DNA from: DASQWP01 sp050697555
Lineage (GTDB): Bacteria > Actinomycetota > Thermoleophilia > Gaiellales > Gaiellaceae
DNA length: 54,315 nucleotides
Direction: 5' to 3'
Assembly: GCA_050697555.1 (NCBI GenBank)
Contig: JBOHAD010000008.1
Coordinates: 1-54,315, forward strand
Positions 1 to 7,163 of this stretch are shown piece by piece. The position numbers were made by a program, and so were the translations under genes. Each line of letters begins with the position of its first letter. Position 1 is the first letter of the stretch. The notes beneath the pieces were generated by a model, which saw only the letters and a list, made by a program, of their open reading frames with translations, had not been told where the DNA came from and did no database searches.

Positions 1-104
1 TCCTCCCCCGAGGAGGCGATAGAGAGATGAGCGCCGCTCACCGCCCACCACCGCCCCGCCCACCCTGACTGGGCGATGCACAAAACCACCACTTGACCGC
101 CGGC

Positions 105-154
105 CCTTCTTCATAGAGAGGGGGTCGTCGGTTCGAGGCCGACAGAGGGCTCTA
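105..154 (+). pseudogene. tRNA 3'-half remnant (CAT anticodon)
   Basis: This stretch folds as the right half of a tRNA. It has an anticodon stem 105-109/117-121 with four of five pairs, a seven-base loop 110-116 carrying T33 and anticodon CAT, a five-base variable loop, a perfect T stem GTCGG/CCGAC around TTCGAGG, an acceptor 3' strand AGAGGGC, then T and CTA instead of NCCA. No D arm or 5' acceptor strand is visible upstream. A similar half lies at 2591-2637. Such halves are typical attachment-site relics of elements that integrate into tRNA genes. It is not a functional tRNA. Confidence 0.55.
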
Positions 155-382
155 TAAAAGCCCTGCAAATGGGGAGTTGTAGTGTTGTCTGCCAAAGCAA
201 CACGCGGACACATTTCAGACTCGGGCGTTTTCCTTTGGAATCGGTTTGCGCGATCCCCAGCGTGCGCTTGGTCTGGAGCCGTTCATGGAGCTTTCAGATT
301 GAAAAGCGGCCCCGTTGAGAGCGAAGGAGTTGGGGATGACCTCATCGTCGCGACTTTGTGAGGGTTAGCGCGAGGTCGTCGC

Positions 383-2048
383 TTAGCTCGGGCAGAGCAG
401 TGCGGTCTCGTCTGGCCGTGGCCCCGAAGGGGTTCCACCGTGGCCCGAGATGACGGCGATTCGGTTGCCGTTTTCGCTGGCCTTGACGATCGTTCCATAG
501 TCGAGGATGCCGCCGTCGTGACCCCAGAAGCGGCCGCACGGCAGCTCGCTCGAGAAGATGCCGAGCCCGTCTCCGCTCGCTCTGTCGACGACGACGGCCT
601 GCTTCATCTCCGTAAGGGAATCGTCGGAGAGGACCTGACCGGAGAGGAGAGCGGCGAAGAAGCCGGAGAGGTCCTTCGCGTTCGAGACGATGGCGCCCGC
701 CGCCCACGGAACGTTGGGATTCTCCCCCTCGTCGTCCCGTGGCCTCCTCGATGACGAGGCCGAGCGCGATGTAGTTGGTGTTCGAGTAGCCCCACCGGCT
801 GCCGGGCGGGAAGGTCAGCGGATGCGAGGCCGCGAACCGCAAGACATCGATCGGCCGCATCAACGGCGATCGCCTTGCCCGGTCGAGCCAGCGCTCGTAG
901 TCCGTGACGTTCGGGAGTCCGGAGCGGTGGTTGAGCAGCCTGCGAATCGTGATCTCGTCTCCCTGCGGAACGACGCCGGGCAGATAGCGCTCGAGCGTGT
1001 CGCCAAGGCGAAGCCGTCCCTGCTCGGCGAGCTGGAGCACGATTGTCGCCGTGAACGTCTTGGTGACGCTCCCGATGCGAAAGCGCTCGTCCGCGTTCGG
1101 ACGGCGAGTGCCCGCCGTGGCCACGTACTCTCGACCGTTGTCGGCGACGAAGACGATCACGCTGGCCGTGCCGGCGCGCGCGATCTGACGCGCCACACGA
1201 TCGACCGGCGGAGGCGCGCTCGACGAGTCGCTGGTGCAGCCGAAAAGCACCACGGCAAGCACTCCCAGGAGGGCCGGGAAAGTGAAGCGACCGTGCGGGC
1301 CCCCCGCCCCGGCCCTCCCGGCCTCCAATTCGGCCATGGCGATGAACAGGACGCCTCCCGCGATGGCCACGCCTCCCCATCCACGACCCGCGGCGCCGGG
1401 TTGATCCGGGAAGGCAACCGACGCGAGCCCGAACACGATCGCACCCGCCCCGGCGCTCCAGGCTGGGATCCTCCACCCTTGCGTCCGAAGCGCGGCGAGC
1501 AGGCCGGTCAGCACGATGGCGACGGCCATGGCGGCCATCGTCGACAAACGCTGCACGTGGTGTGGTGGGCCCACCAGATCTCGCGCCTGCGCTCCCATGT
1601 CCAGCGCGTAGACGACGAGCGGGACGGCACCGATGACCGTGATCGCGAGAAGTGTCCAGCTCAGAGCGGCGCCTCTTCTGAGGAACTCGTCTCGGGCAGG
1701 GTGCAGCGCCAACAGGATCCCGAGCGCAGGCAGCAAGATCAGCGCAGGGACGAGATCCTGGGAGTCGGACGCGATCGCCGACCCGACGACCAGGGCGGCG
1801 ATCACGAGGAACGCCTGCTGGACCCCAGCGATCTTCCGCTCGGGACGACGGAGCTGCACGAGCAGCCCGGTCGTCAGGATGATTCCGACCAGAACGCCGT
1901 AGCCGAGATCGGTGACGGGCCCGGCGACGCCCTCCACGTCCTCGAACCAGGCGAGGACGAGGGACGTCAGCCCGAAGAAGGCGACACCGAAGACCGCAGC
2001 GAGGATCGCAGCCCACGCTCCGAACGCGATCCGCAGGCGGCCGCTCAC
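383..2048 (-). pseudogene. Broken membrane-anchored serine beta-lactamase-like protein
   Basis: From a GTG at 2048 the protein begins with about eight hydrophobic segments (residues 1-270), then a beta-lactamase/DD-peptidase-like domain with the SVTK nucleophile motif (SxxK) and a YSNTNY motif (YxN). After EEATG the frame is lost near 740-745. The true C-terminus continues in the +1 frame, beginning about DEGENPNVPWAAG and including HDGGILDYG (the HxG-like motif), and ends at 383. Homologues usually have roughly 60-80 more residues between the two parts, so an internal deletion accompanies the frameshift. This is very likely a dead gene. The family would act on peptidoglycan-like or ester substrates outside the membrane. 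Confidence 0.75.
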
Positions 2049-2590
2049 GGAGTGCTCACCGGGCCGAGCTCACGATTGCACCGCAGCCGGCTCGGCCTGG
2101 AAACGGACACCGCTCGGCCGGCGCCAGGATCTGCTCTTGCATTTCCAACCTCCCGTGAGATTCGACGGGGTCGACGTTAGGGCGTCTCGGCCCGCGTGGC
2201 GTCGGCCGGAATGCGGATTTGAGGGTCGGCCGCGAGGGGGATCCTGGCCTCCTCATGTCATCACCAAGTCGGATGCGGGTCGCGAACGTGCGCGCTACCG
2301 TCCTCCCATGAGTGCACGCCGGTGGGCAGAATCGCGTGCGGGCGATCTCTTCGACGCCCTGCTGGCGTTTGCGCTCGCGGCGACCGCCCATACGAGATCT
2401 GGGCGGATAGCCCTTGTCGGCCAGCGACCCTACCGTTGTCCTATTGGTCAACGACGCGCGGACATAACGGACACATCAGAAACGACACGCGCGACGTCTT
2501 GCGACGCATCGTAGGTGGCTCAGACAGGCCGATTTGCAGGAGAAACCGCGTCGCAGATGATCGTTCGTGTACGCGCGTGACGCTCTCGGA
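2049..2590. other. Gene-free decayed spacer
   Basis: I see no convincing coding region in these 540 bases. Open frames here lack family resemblance. A short stretch near 2460-2490 (GGACACATCAGA) resembles 207-222 just downstream of the first tRNA half, so both copies may descend from the same duplicated locus. The spacer lies between a beta-lactamase pseudogene and the second tRNA half. Confidence 0.4.
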
Positions 2591-2637
2591 CCTACATGAT
2601 AAGGAGGGGGCCGGCGGTTCGAGTCCGTTAGAGGGCT
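2591..2637 (+). pseudogene. tRNA 3'-half remnant (GAT anticodon)
   Basis: The anticodon stem CCTAC/GGAGG has four pairs, the seven-base loop ATGATAA carries T33 and anticodon GAT (Ile), the variable loop has five bases, and the T arm GGCGG-TTCGAGT-CCGTT has two wobble pairs. The acceptor strand AGAGGGC is followed by T, as in the half at 105-154. The 5' half is missing. Similarity to the first copy continues about 20 bases further, through GCTGCAAAT. It is probably an attachment-site or duplication relic. Confidence 0.55.
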
Positions 2638-2725
2638 TCGAGAAGTCGCTGCAAATCGCGATCTATCGCGTGCGAGCGTTGCTAGCGCTGGCGACAAAGG
2701 TCGCACCAGGTCGCACGCCGGCGGG

Positions 2726-2931
2726 CCTGAGCGCATTGACCAGCTGAGCTTGCCGTACACGAAGGAGGAGCTGACCGGGCTCGCCGAGAGCTTCCTGCGC
2801 GACTTCCCGGTCGGGGAGTTCCCCTACCTGATGGAGCACGTCCGGCCGCACGTCGCCGACCGGCCTCAGGGCAGAGCGACTACGAGTTCGGGCTCGACCT
2901 GATCCTCGACGGCCTGGAGCGGATGGCCTAG
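2726..2931 (+). pseudogene. TetR-family regulator, C-terminal fragment
   Basis: The frame starting near 2726 reads PERIDQLSLPYTKEELTGLA and continues to HVADRPQG. A one-base shift then gives SDYEFGLDLILDGLERMA and a TAG at 2929-2931. This acidic ending with EFGLDLILDGLE is characteristic of the ligand-binding domain of actinobacterial TetR regulators. The N-terminal DNA-binding half is absent, so the piece is a frameshifted relic. It ends two bases from the convergent ParB-like gene. The family assignment rests on recognition of the tail motif only. Confidence 0.6.
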
Positions 2932-2933
2932 GG

Positions 2934-3749
2934 CTAGGCCGGCGAACGGCGCCCGCGGCCCGGCAACCGCAGCCGGCGGCGCCGCCCGCCGTCGCCGATC
3001 ACCGAGACGACGGTCTGCGCGAGGTGCGGGCAGCCGGTCGAGGGGAACGCATCCCGCCGGTGCCGGTGGAGAACGAGGAACAGGTCCCCGGGCGGCGCGT
3101 CCCGGTATAGGCGGCCGAGGCGCAGACGGTCGATCGCGGCGAGCGTCGGCGTGTAGATCGCGTCGTACCAGTCCGCCGCGATCTCCGCGTTCTCAAGCAC
3201 GCGTCCGCGTCCCCGCATCAAGTGGTAGCCGTGCACCTGGATGTTCTCCAGCAGCTCGAGGTAGTGCGCGGGCCGGCTTACCGAGACGCGCACGCCGGGG
3301 CGCGCCTCGGCAAGCCCGCTGTCCTCGAGGAAGATCCGCTCGAGCTCCCGAAGGACGACCTCGAGCATGTCCGCCCCGGCCGGGAGAGGGACGCGCGCGA
3401 TGAGCTCGGTCACGTCGGCGTCGATCATCTCTGCGCCTCCGCGCCGCGCGAGGGCGACGCGGTGGTGACCGTCGATCACGAAGTACGTCGCACCGAGCTT
3501 GACCGTAACGATCGGCGGGAAGGCGCCGTCGGCGAACGCGCCCTCGAGCGAGCGCAGCCGGTCGCGGCTGAAGGCGTGAAGCGGGCGGAAGTCGCGGGTG
3601 AACGAGCTGGCGCGGCCGTCTGTGCCGACGAGCGCGTTGAGCGGGATCTCGCGGACGCCCAGGTACCGGCGCCCGAACGGCTTCAGTCGCCGCTCGACCT
3701 CGTCGAGCTCAAGCAGGCGGTCGCGGCGGCGGGCCCTCAGTCCCTTCAT
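2934..3749 (-). CDS. ParB/sulfiredoxin-like nuclease-fold domain protein
   Basis: This is a 271-residue protein. Residues about 65-120 form a ParB-N-like domain: FPPIVTVKLGATYFVIDGHH, followed by RVALARRGG. The GHHR motif is the nucleotide/phosphate-binding signature of the ParB/Srx fold. The following residues up to about 250 are helical and rich in Arg, with no recognisable helix-turn-helix, and the last 20 residues are basic and low-complexity. There is no parA neighbour and it sits far from an origin-like region, so a role in chromosome partition is unlikely. Similar solitary proteins occur in actinobacteria with unknown function. The start ATG at 3749 is the first in frame. Confidence 0.8.
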   Translation of the reverse strand: MKGLRARRRDRLLELDEVERRLKPFGRRYLGVREIPLNALVGTDGRASSFTRDFRPLHAFSRDRLRSLEGAFADGAFPPIVTVKLGATYFVIDGHHRVALARRGGAEMIDADVTELIARVPLPAGADMLEVVLRELERIFLEDSGLAEARPGVRVSVSRPAHYLELLENIQVHGYHLMRGRGRVLENAEIAADWYDAIYTPTLAAIDRLRLGRLYRDAPPGDLFLVLHRHRRDAFPSTGCPHLAQTVVSVIGDGGRRRRLRLPGRGRRSPA

Positions 3750-3777
3750 CTCGAGGTCAAGCGTACAACCGGCGCCG

Positions 3778-3965
3778 TCAGGACTCGATCAGGCGTCCCC
3801 GGGCCTCGAGCTCGGGCCCGACCGGCTGCCGCAGCGGAGCATCCACGGCAGGCCACGGAGCGCGGCCCCCAACGCCGACGTGTGGCGGAGTCCGCGGGCG
3901 CTCGCGGCGAGTGCGCTGCCGACGGGCCGGCGCAGCCAGGCGGGCCAGAGTCCGTTCCGGCACTG
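3778..3965 (-). pseudogene. Possible glycosyltransferase C-terminal relic
   Basis: Reading left from about 3965, one frame gives LWPAWLRRPVGSALAASARG and then ALRGLPWMLR. A shift then gives QPVGPELEARGRLIES and a TGA at 3780-3778. Tails of this type (a basic segment, then an RGLPWVLRERRPVPPELE-like motif and a final LLE/IES) are common in actinobacterial family-2 glycosyltransferases. Nothing of the catalytic domain is present. The match is from memory and short, so the call is tentative. It lies in the decayed zone next to an aldo/keto reductase fragment. Confidence 0.4.
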
Positions 3966-4099
3966 GAGCCGCCGCCCGCCCTGGCGAGTCGCACCAGGGT
4001 CGCACCACTGCGCAAAACACGACCAAACGCGCCAGCCGCCGAAACAGGCAAGGGGGCGGCGGGTCGCAGTTACCCCGGGACGAATGGATCACGGCCGCG

Positions 4100-4271
4100 T
4101 CGGCGAGAGAGAGCTGCTGGCGGGGCGAAGTGCGTGATCCCGAGCTCGAACGCGCGGCGGACGATCTCGCGCGACCGCACGAGCGGCGCGGTGCCGCCGA
4201 AGTTGTGCCAGAGGCCGAGGGAGATCTCCGGCAGCTTTCAGCCCCCACTTGCCGACGCGGCGGTATTGCAT
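4100..4271 (-). pseudogene. Aldo/keto reductase N-terminal fragment
   Basis: From the ATG at 4271 the frame reads MQYRRVGKWGLK, the usual opening of aldo/keto reductases. An extra G then shifts the frame. The corrected reading continues LPEISLGLWHNFGGTAPLVR and REIVRRAFELGITHFAPPAA. Similarity stops where the catalytic Asp-Tyr region of the barrel should begin. About 55 of roughly 330 residues remain. The fragment overlaps the arsR promoter at its 5' end. It is clearly non-functional. Confidence 0.7.
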
Positions 4272-4294
4272 CCCAGCGCCGAACCTCCTATAGT
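4266..4294 (+). promoter_or_regulatory. Promoter of arsR-like gene (leaderless)
   Basis: TTGCAT at 4266-4271 and TATAGT at 4289-4294 are separated by 17 bases, a sigma-70-like spacing. The -10 box ends seven bases before the ATG at 4302, so transcription should begin at or next to the start codon and give a leaderless message. No Shine-Dalgarno sequence is present in between. Confidence 0.6.
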
Positions 4295-4309
4295 GAACCT
4301 AATGGTTCA
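4294..4309. promoter_or_regulatory. Operator palindrome over the arsR start codon
   Basis: TGAACC-TAAT-GGTTCA is a perfect inverted repeat with six-base arms. It overlaps the end of the -10 box, the expected transcription start and the ATG. Its position suggests that the ArsR-type repressor encoded immediately downstream binds here and represses its own operon. Binding is inferred from symmetry and location. Confidence 0.6.
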
Positions 4310-4613
4310 GTCTTCAACGACTGTCGACCGCGCTTTCGCAGCCCTCGCCGACCCGACCCGCCGCGCCGTCCTCGAACGGCTCAGCTCCGGCAGCGCGACG
4401 ATCAGCGAGCTCGCCGAGCCCTTCGGCATGTCGCTGACCGGGATGAAGAAGCACATCCGGCTGCTCGAGGAGGCGCAGCTCGTAACGACGGAGAAGGTCG
4501 GCCGTATCCGCAGGTGCATGCTCGCGCCCTACGCCTTCGAGGGCATCAGCACGTGGCTGCAGCGGCTCGACCGCTTCGCGCAGGTCGTCGAACGTACGAA
4601 GGGAGATCGATGA
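4302..4613 (+). CDS. ArsR/SmtB-family transcriptional repressor
   Basis: A 103-residue winged-helix protein containing FAALADPTRRAVLERLSSGS, ISELAEPFGMSLTGMKKHI as the recognition helix-turn-helix, then LLEEAQLVTTEKVGR for the wing. It lacks the CxC metal site of classical ArsR. This is the subgroup that is usually encoded with an SRPBCC (AHSA1-like) protein. Its 3' end overlaps an ATGA start, MNPTTVTTP, that matches the SRPBCC gene at 5283, showing the original arrangement was arsR-SRPBCC. That link was interrupted by insertion of the DUF1801 gene. Autoregulation is likely through the palindrome at its start. Confidence 0.88.
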   Translation: MVQSSTTVDRAFAALADPTRRAVLERLSSGSATISELAEPFGMSLTGMKKHIRLLEEAQLVTTEKVGRIRRCMLAPYAFEGISTWLQRLDRFAQVVERTKGDR

Positions 4614-4637
4614 ACCCCACCACCGTCACCACCCCGA
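4530..4637 (+). repeat. 108-bp direct repeat, left copy
   Basis: This segment spans the last 28 codons of the ArsR gene and the first nine codons of a truncated SRPBCC reading frame. It matches 5203-5310 at 103 of 108 positions by eye with no gaps. After the repeat the SRPBCC frame runs into unrelated sequence and stops after about 21 codons at 4675. The two copies bracket the DUF1801 gene. Confidence 0.9.
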
Positions 4638-4667
4638 TACTCGTTCGGCACACAGAGGTGCTTGCAA

Positions 4668-5159
4668 ATGGCTGAGAGGAAATCTGCAAAGAAGGCCACG
4701 CAGCAGTCCGCCAAGACAACCGCCGGCAACGCGTCCGAGGGATTCACGGACGAGGAACGAGCCGCGATGAGGGAGCGCGCCCAGGAGCTGAAGGCGACCG
4801 CGCGCCGCGGCCCGCGCGCGGGCAAGGCGGATGGGGAAAGCGACGTGCTCGCGAAGATCGCCGAGATGCCGGAACCGGATCGCGCCATGGCCGAGCGGCT
4901 CCATGCCATCATCAAGGCCAGCGCGCCAGCCCTCTCGTCGAGAACCTGGTACGGGATGCCCGCCTATGCCAAGGACGGCAAGGTCGTCTGCTTCTTCCAA
5001 AGCGCGCAGAAGTTCAAAACGAGGTACGCGACGTTGGGCTTCAGCGACAAGGCGAAGCTCGACGAAGGCGCCATGTGGCCGACGTCCTTCGCGCTGAAGG
5101 AGTTGACCACCGCCGAAGAGGCAAGGATCGGCGCGCTCGTGAAGAAAGCGGTGAGCTGA
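4668..5159 (+). CDS. DUF1801 (YdhG-like) protein
   Basis: A protein of 163 residues. The first 65 are Lys/Ala/Glu-rich and charged, like a flexible tail. The C-terminal 100 residues are a DUF1801 domain with MPEPDRAMAERLHAIIKASA, TWYGMPAYAKDGKVVCFFQS, and GFSDKAKLDEGAMWPTSFAL. The family adopts a small alpha/beta fold; some members were proposed as iron-binding/frataxin-like, but the function is not established. The start at 4668 is supported by AGAGG nine bases upstream. The gene lies between two copies of an arsR-SRPBCC junction, suggesting insertion by recombination. Confidence 0.85.
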   Translation: MAERKSAKKATQQSAKTTAGNASEGFTDEERAAMRERAQELKATARRGPRAGKADGESDVLAKIAEMPEPDRAMAERLHAIIKASAPALSSRTWYGMPAYAKDGKVVCFFQSAQKFKTRYATLGFSDKAKLDEGAMWPTSFALKELTTAEEARIGALVKKAVS

Positions 5160-5202
5160 GGACTGAGCTCGCCACCGGGGCGCCGGCGGGATCGTCGGGA
5201 CG

Positions 5203-5310
5203 TACGCCTTCGAGGGCCTCAGCACGTGGCTGCGGCGGCTCGATCGCTTCGCGCAGGTAGTCCAACGTACGAAGGGAGATCGATGAACCCCACCACCGTC
5301 ACCACCCCGA
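5203..5310 (+). repeat. 108-bp direct repeat, right copy (ArsR tail relic)
   Basis: It begins with a 27-codon remnant of an ArsR C-terminus (YAFEGLSTWLRRLDRFAQVV, then QRTKGDR and stop) that has no upstream gene, and continues into the intact SRPBCC start. Five substitutions separate it from 4530-4637. Because the substitutions fall in the ArsR part, the two copies have diverged since duplication, or came from two related loci. Confidence 0.9.
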
Positions 5311-5717
5311 ACGAGCTCGAGATCCGCGTCGAGCGGATCTTCGACGCACCGCGCGCGCACGTCTTCTCCGTCTGGACCGACCCGAAGCTGATCCCGGAAT
5401 GGTGGGGCGACGGCACGGTCGTCGAGGAGATGGACGTCCGTCCCGGCGGCACCTACCGGTTCCGCACCGCCTTCGGCGTCGTCGAGGGCGAGTTCCGCGA
5501 GGTCGACGCGCCCGAGCGGCTCGTGCAGACGTTCCAGAACCACCTGCAGACGCTCGAGTTCGAGGATCTGGGCGACCGGACGAAGCTGACGCAGACGATG
5601 CGCTTCGCTACGACCGAGGAGCGCGACACGACGATGCAGTACGGCGTCGAGGAAGGAGCGAAGGGCGGCTTCGCGCGCGTGGACGCGCTGCTGCAGCGGC
5701 TACCGCTCGACGCGTGA
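5283..5717 (+). CDS. SRPBCC (AHSA1-like/START fold) protein
   Basis: A 144-residue protein with the AHSA1 signature: ELEIRVERIFDAPRAHVFSV, WTDPKLIPEWWG, then RPGGTYRFR and a C-terminal GGFARVDALLQRL helix. The helix-grip fold binds hydrophobic ligands. In ArsR/SRPBCC pairs the partner is usually co-repressed. The ATG at 5283 overlaps the stop of the ArsR relic (ATGA), preserving the ancestral coupling even though the functional arsR now lies 670 bases upstream. No own promoter is obvious, so it probably depends on read-through from arsR and the DUF1801 gene. Confidence 0.88.
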   Translation: MNPTTVTTPNELEIRVERIFDAPRAHVFSVWTDPKLIPEWWGDGTVVEEMDVRPGGTYRFRTAFGVVEGEFREVDAPERLVQTFQNHLQTLEFEDLGDRTKLTQTMRFATTEERDTTMQYGVEEGAKGGFARVDALLQRLPLDA

Positions 5718-5722
5718 GCCGC

Positions 5723-5748
5723 CGACGATGGCATCCGTGCCGTCGTCG
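5723..5748. terminator. Stem-loop between convergent genes
   Basis: An 11-bp stem (5723-5733 with 5738-5748, one G-T wobble) closes a four-base loop. It sits between the SRPBCC stop at 5717 and the opposite-strand stop at 5757, so it could serve both directions. There is no T-run, as is common for high-GC actinobacterial terminators. Confidence 0.5.
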
Positions 5749-5756
5749 AAGCGAAC

Positions 5757-6062
5757 TCACGCCTTGCCCTTGCCGTCGTAGTCGGGCGACCACACGACGA
5801 GCGTGGCGTCGCAGCCGGAGACACGGACGCGTTCCATGCCCTCCGGCTCGACGCCGCGCCGCAAGTACCGGGCCGACGTCTCGCTCCTGAACCGCCTGGC
5901 GGCGCTCTTCGACCGCCTCGACGATGACGCTTCGGGCAGGTGCGCGCCGAAGAACACCTTCAGCATGAGCGGATCCTTGAACACGTACGGATAGTCGTGC
6001 AGGAGTCCGTCCGCGAGCGCACGCTCGCCCGCCGGCGTGATCTGGTACAGAACCTTTGTCAT
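5757..6062 (-). pseudogene. PadR-like regulator fragment
   Basis: From an ATG at 6062, preceded by GAGGGG seven bases upstream, the frame reads TKVLYQITPAGERALADGLL and DPLMLKVFFGAHLPEA. This is the second half of the PadR winged helix and the start of the coiled C-terminal domain. A shift then loses the frame: VIVEAVEERRQAVQERDVG continues in another frame. The recognition helix is absent. The retained ORF ends with DATLVVWSPDYDGKGKA, which I do not recognise. It could express a 101-residue peptide but not a working PadR protein. Confidence 0.5.
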
Positions 6063-6146
6063 ATATAGGCCCCTCAGAAGATGGTTACGAGAGCGAAGCG
6101 GGCGGTTGCGCAAGCCAGCAGTCCGCCCAAGGAAGGGGAGCGCATC

Positions 6147-6704
6147 GTGAGTCTCACTCAGTACTACACGGCGACCACTCTCGATGGCTTCATCGCCGAC
6201 CCCGACAACTCGCTGGACTGGCTTTTCACCCGTAAGCGCGAGGATGACGGGCCGTTGAACTACGGCGAGTTCATCGCCGACGTCGGTGCGATGGCGATGG
6301 GGTCGACGACGTACGAATGGATCCTCGCCCACGAGTTCGCGGACAAGGATCCGGGGGAGTGGAGGTGGCCGTACGACATCCCGTGCTGGGTCTTCACGCA
6401 CCGGCAGCTGCCGGTCGTCCCCGACTCGGGAGTCGAGTTCACGAGCGCGGACATTGCAACCGTGCACAAGGAGATGGTCGGTGCCGCTGGTGACCGGAAC
6501 GTCTGGATCGTCGGCGGGGGAGACCTGGCCGGTCAGTTCGCCGACGTGGGGCTGCTGGACGAGGTCATCGTGTCGATCGCGCCGGTCACGCTGGGTGGGG
6601 GCGCGCCTCTGCTGCCGCGCCGGATCGAGCTGCGTCTGGACGAGCTGGGACGGAACGGCGACCTCGCCTGCGCCAAGTTCTCCGTCGTCCGCCCACCCGC
6701 CTGA
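6147..6704 (+). CDS. Dihydrofolate-reductase-like (RibD C-terminal type) protein
   Basis: A 185-residue protein of the DHFR/RibD-C fold: YYTATTLDGFIADPDNSLDW, GAMAMGSTTYEW, then NVWIVGGGDLAGQFADVGLL and EVIVSIAPVTLGGGAPLL, the last two being the NADPH-binding and C-terminal signature motifs. Members reduce pteridine- or flavin-precursor-like substrates; this subgroup has no assigned substrate. GTG at 6147 is preferred over ATG at 6081 because AAGGGGAG lies six bases upstream and the similarity begins right after it. It is divergent from the PadR relic, which may once have regulated it. Confidence 0.82.
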   Translation: MSLTQYYTATTLDGFIADPDNSLDWLFTRKREDDGPLNYGEFIADVGAMAMGSTTYEWILAHEFADKDPGEWRWPYDIPCWVFTHRQLPVVPDSGVEFTSADIATVHKEMVGAAGDRNVWIVGGGDLAGQFADVGLLDEVIVSIAPVTLGGGAPLLPRRIELRLDELGRNGDLACAKFSVVRPPA

Positions 6705-6915
6705 CGCCGGTCGGGGCGATCCCTCTGCGCGAATAAGGCATCGCTTCGCGTTTCGATTTGCGGGTCTGGTTTCTGGGCTTAGCCGATTTGCCGCTCGTTG
6801 CGCCCGGTTGCCCCCGCGGGGCTCCCTAAAAGCTCCACCCGGGTGGCTCCCATGACCCGTCTCCCTTCTCCCTGAGGCTCCCGCGCGATGGCGGAGTGAA
6901 ATACGGCGACCACCG

Positions 6916-7124
6916 CAACTCACCGTCGCCTCGCAGGCGACGCTGTTCGAGGCGTTCGACCGGGCGCGCGTGACCGTGGTCGCGCCGCTCGTGGGCACGG
7001 GCGTGCTCTGGACGGGGTGTTCGCCGCGATCTTCCTCGGGCGCAGCGAGCTGGTCGACCGGCGCCTGGTCGTGGTCGCGCTGCTCGTCGTCGCGGGCAGC
7101 ACGCTCGTGGGCGCGACGCGCTAA
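6916..7124 (+). pseudogene. EamA/DMT transporter C-terminal fragment
   Basis: QATLFEAFDRARVTVVAPLV and GTGVLWT are followed by a one-base shift and then VFAAIFLGRSELVDRRLVVV, LLVVAGSTLVGATR and TAA at 7122-7124. This matches the last two membrane helices of EamA-family metabolite exporters (the SEPV/LW helix and the closing GATR). The preceding eight helices are missing. The 200 bases upstream (6705-6915) hold nothing recognisable. Confidence 0.6.
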
Positions 7125-7163
7125 CGCCCGCTCATGGATCTCCGCGTCGCCGCGTCGCCGGGA

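Noticed and set aside
105..154. Complete tRNA gene
   Set aside because: No D arm or 5' acceptor strand pairs with AGAGGGC upstream, and the 3' end is not NCCA.
690..2180. Long plus-strand open frame opposite the beta-lactamase-like gene
   Set aside because: It has the Arg/Asp-rich composition of antisense frames in GC-rich coding DNA and no family resemblance, while the minus strand shows clear motifs.
2056..2451. 131-codon minus-strand frame upstream of the beta-lactamase relic
   Set aside because: No recognisable motif, no ribosome-binding site, and composition typical of non-coding GC-rich DNA.
2934..3749. Chromosome-partition ParB
   Set aside because: There is no parA, no parS-like site and no recognisable helix-turn-helix; only the N-terminal ParB-like fold is present.
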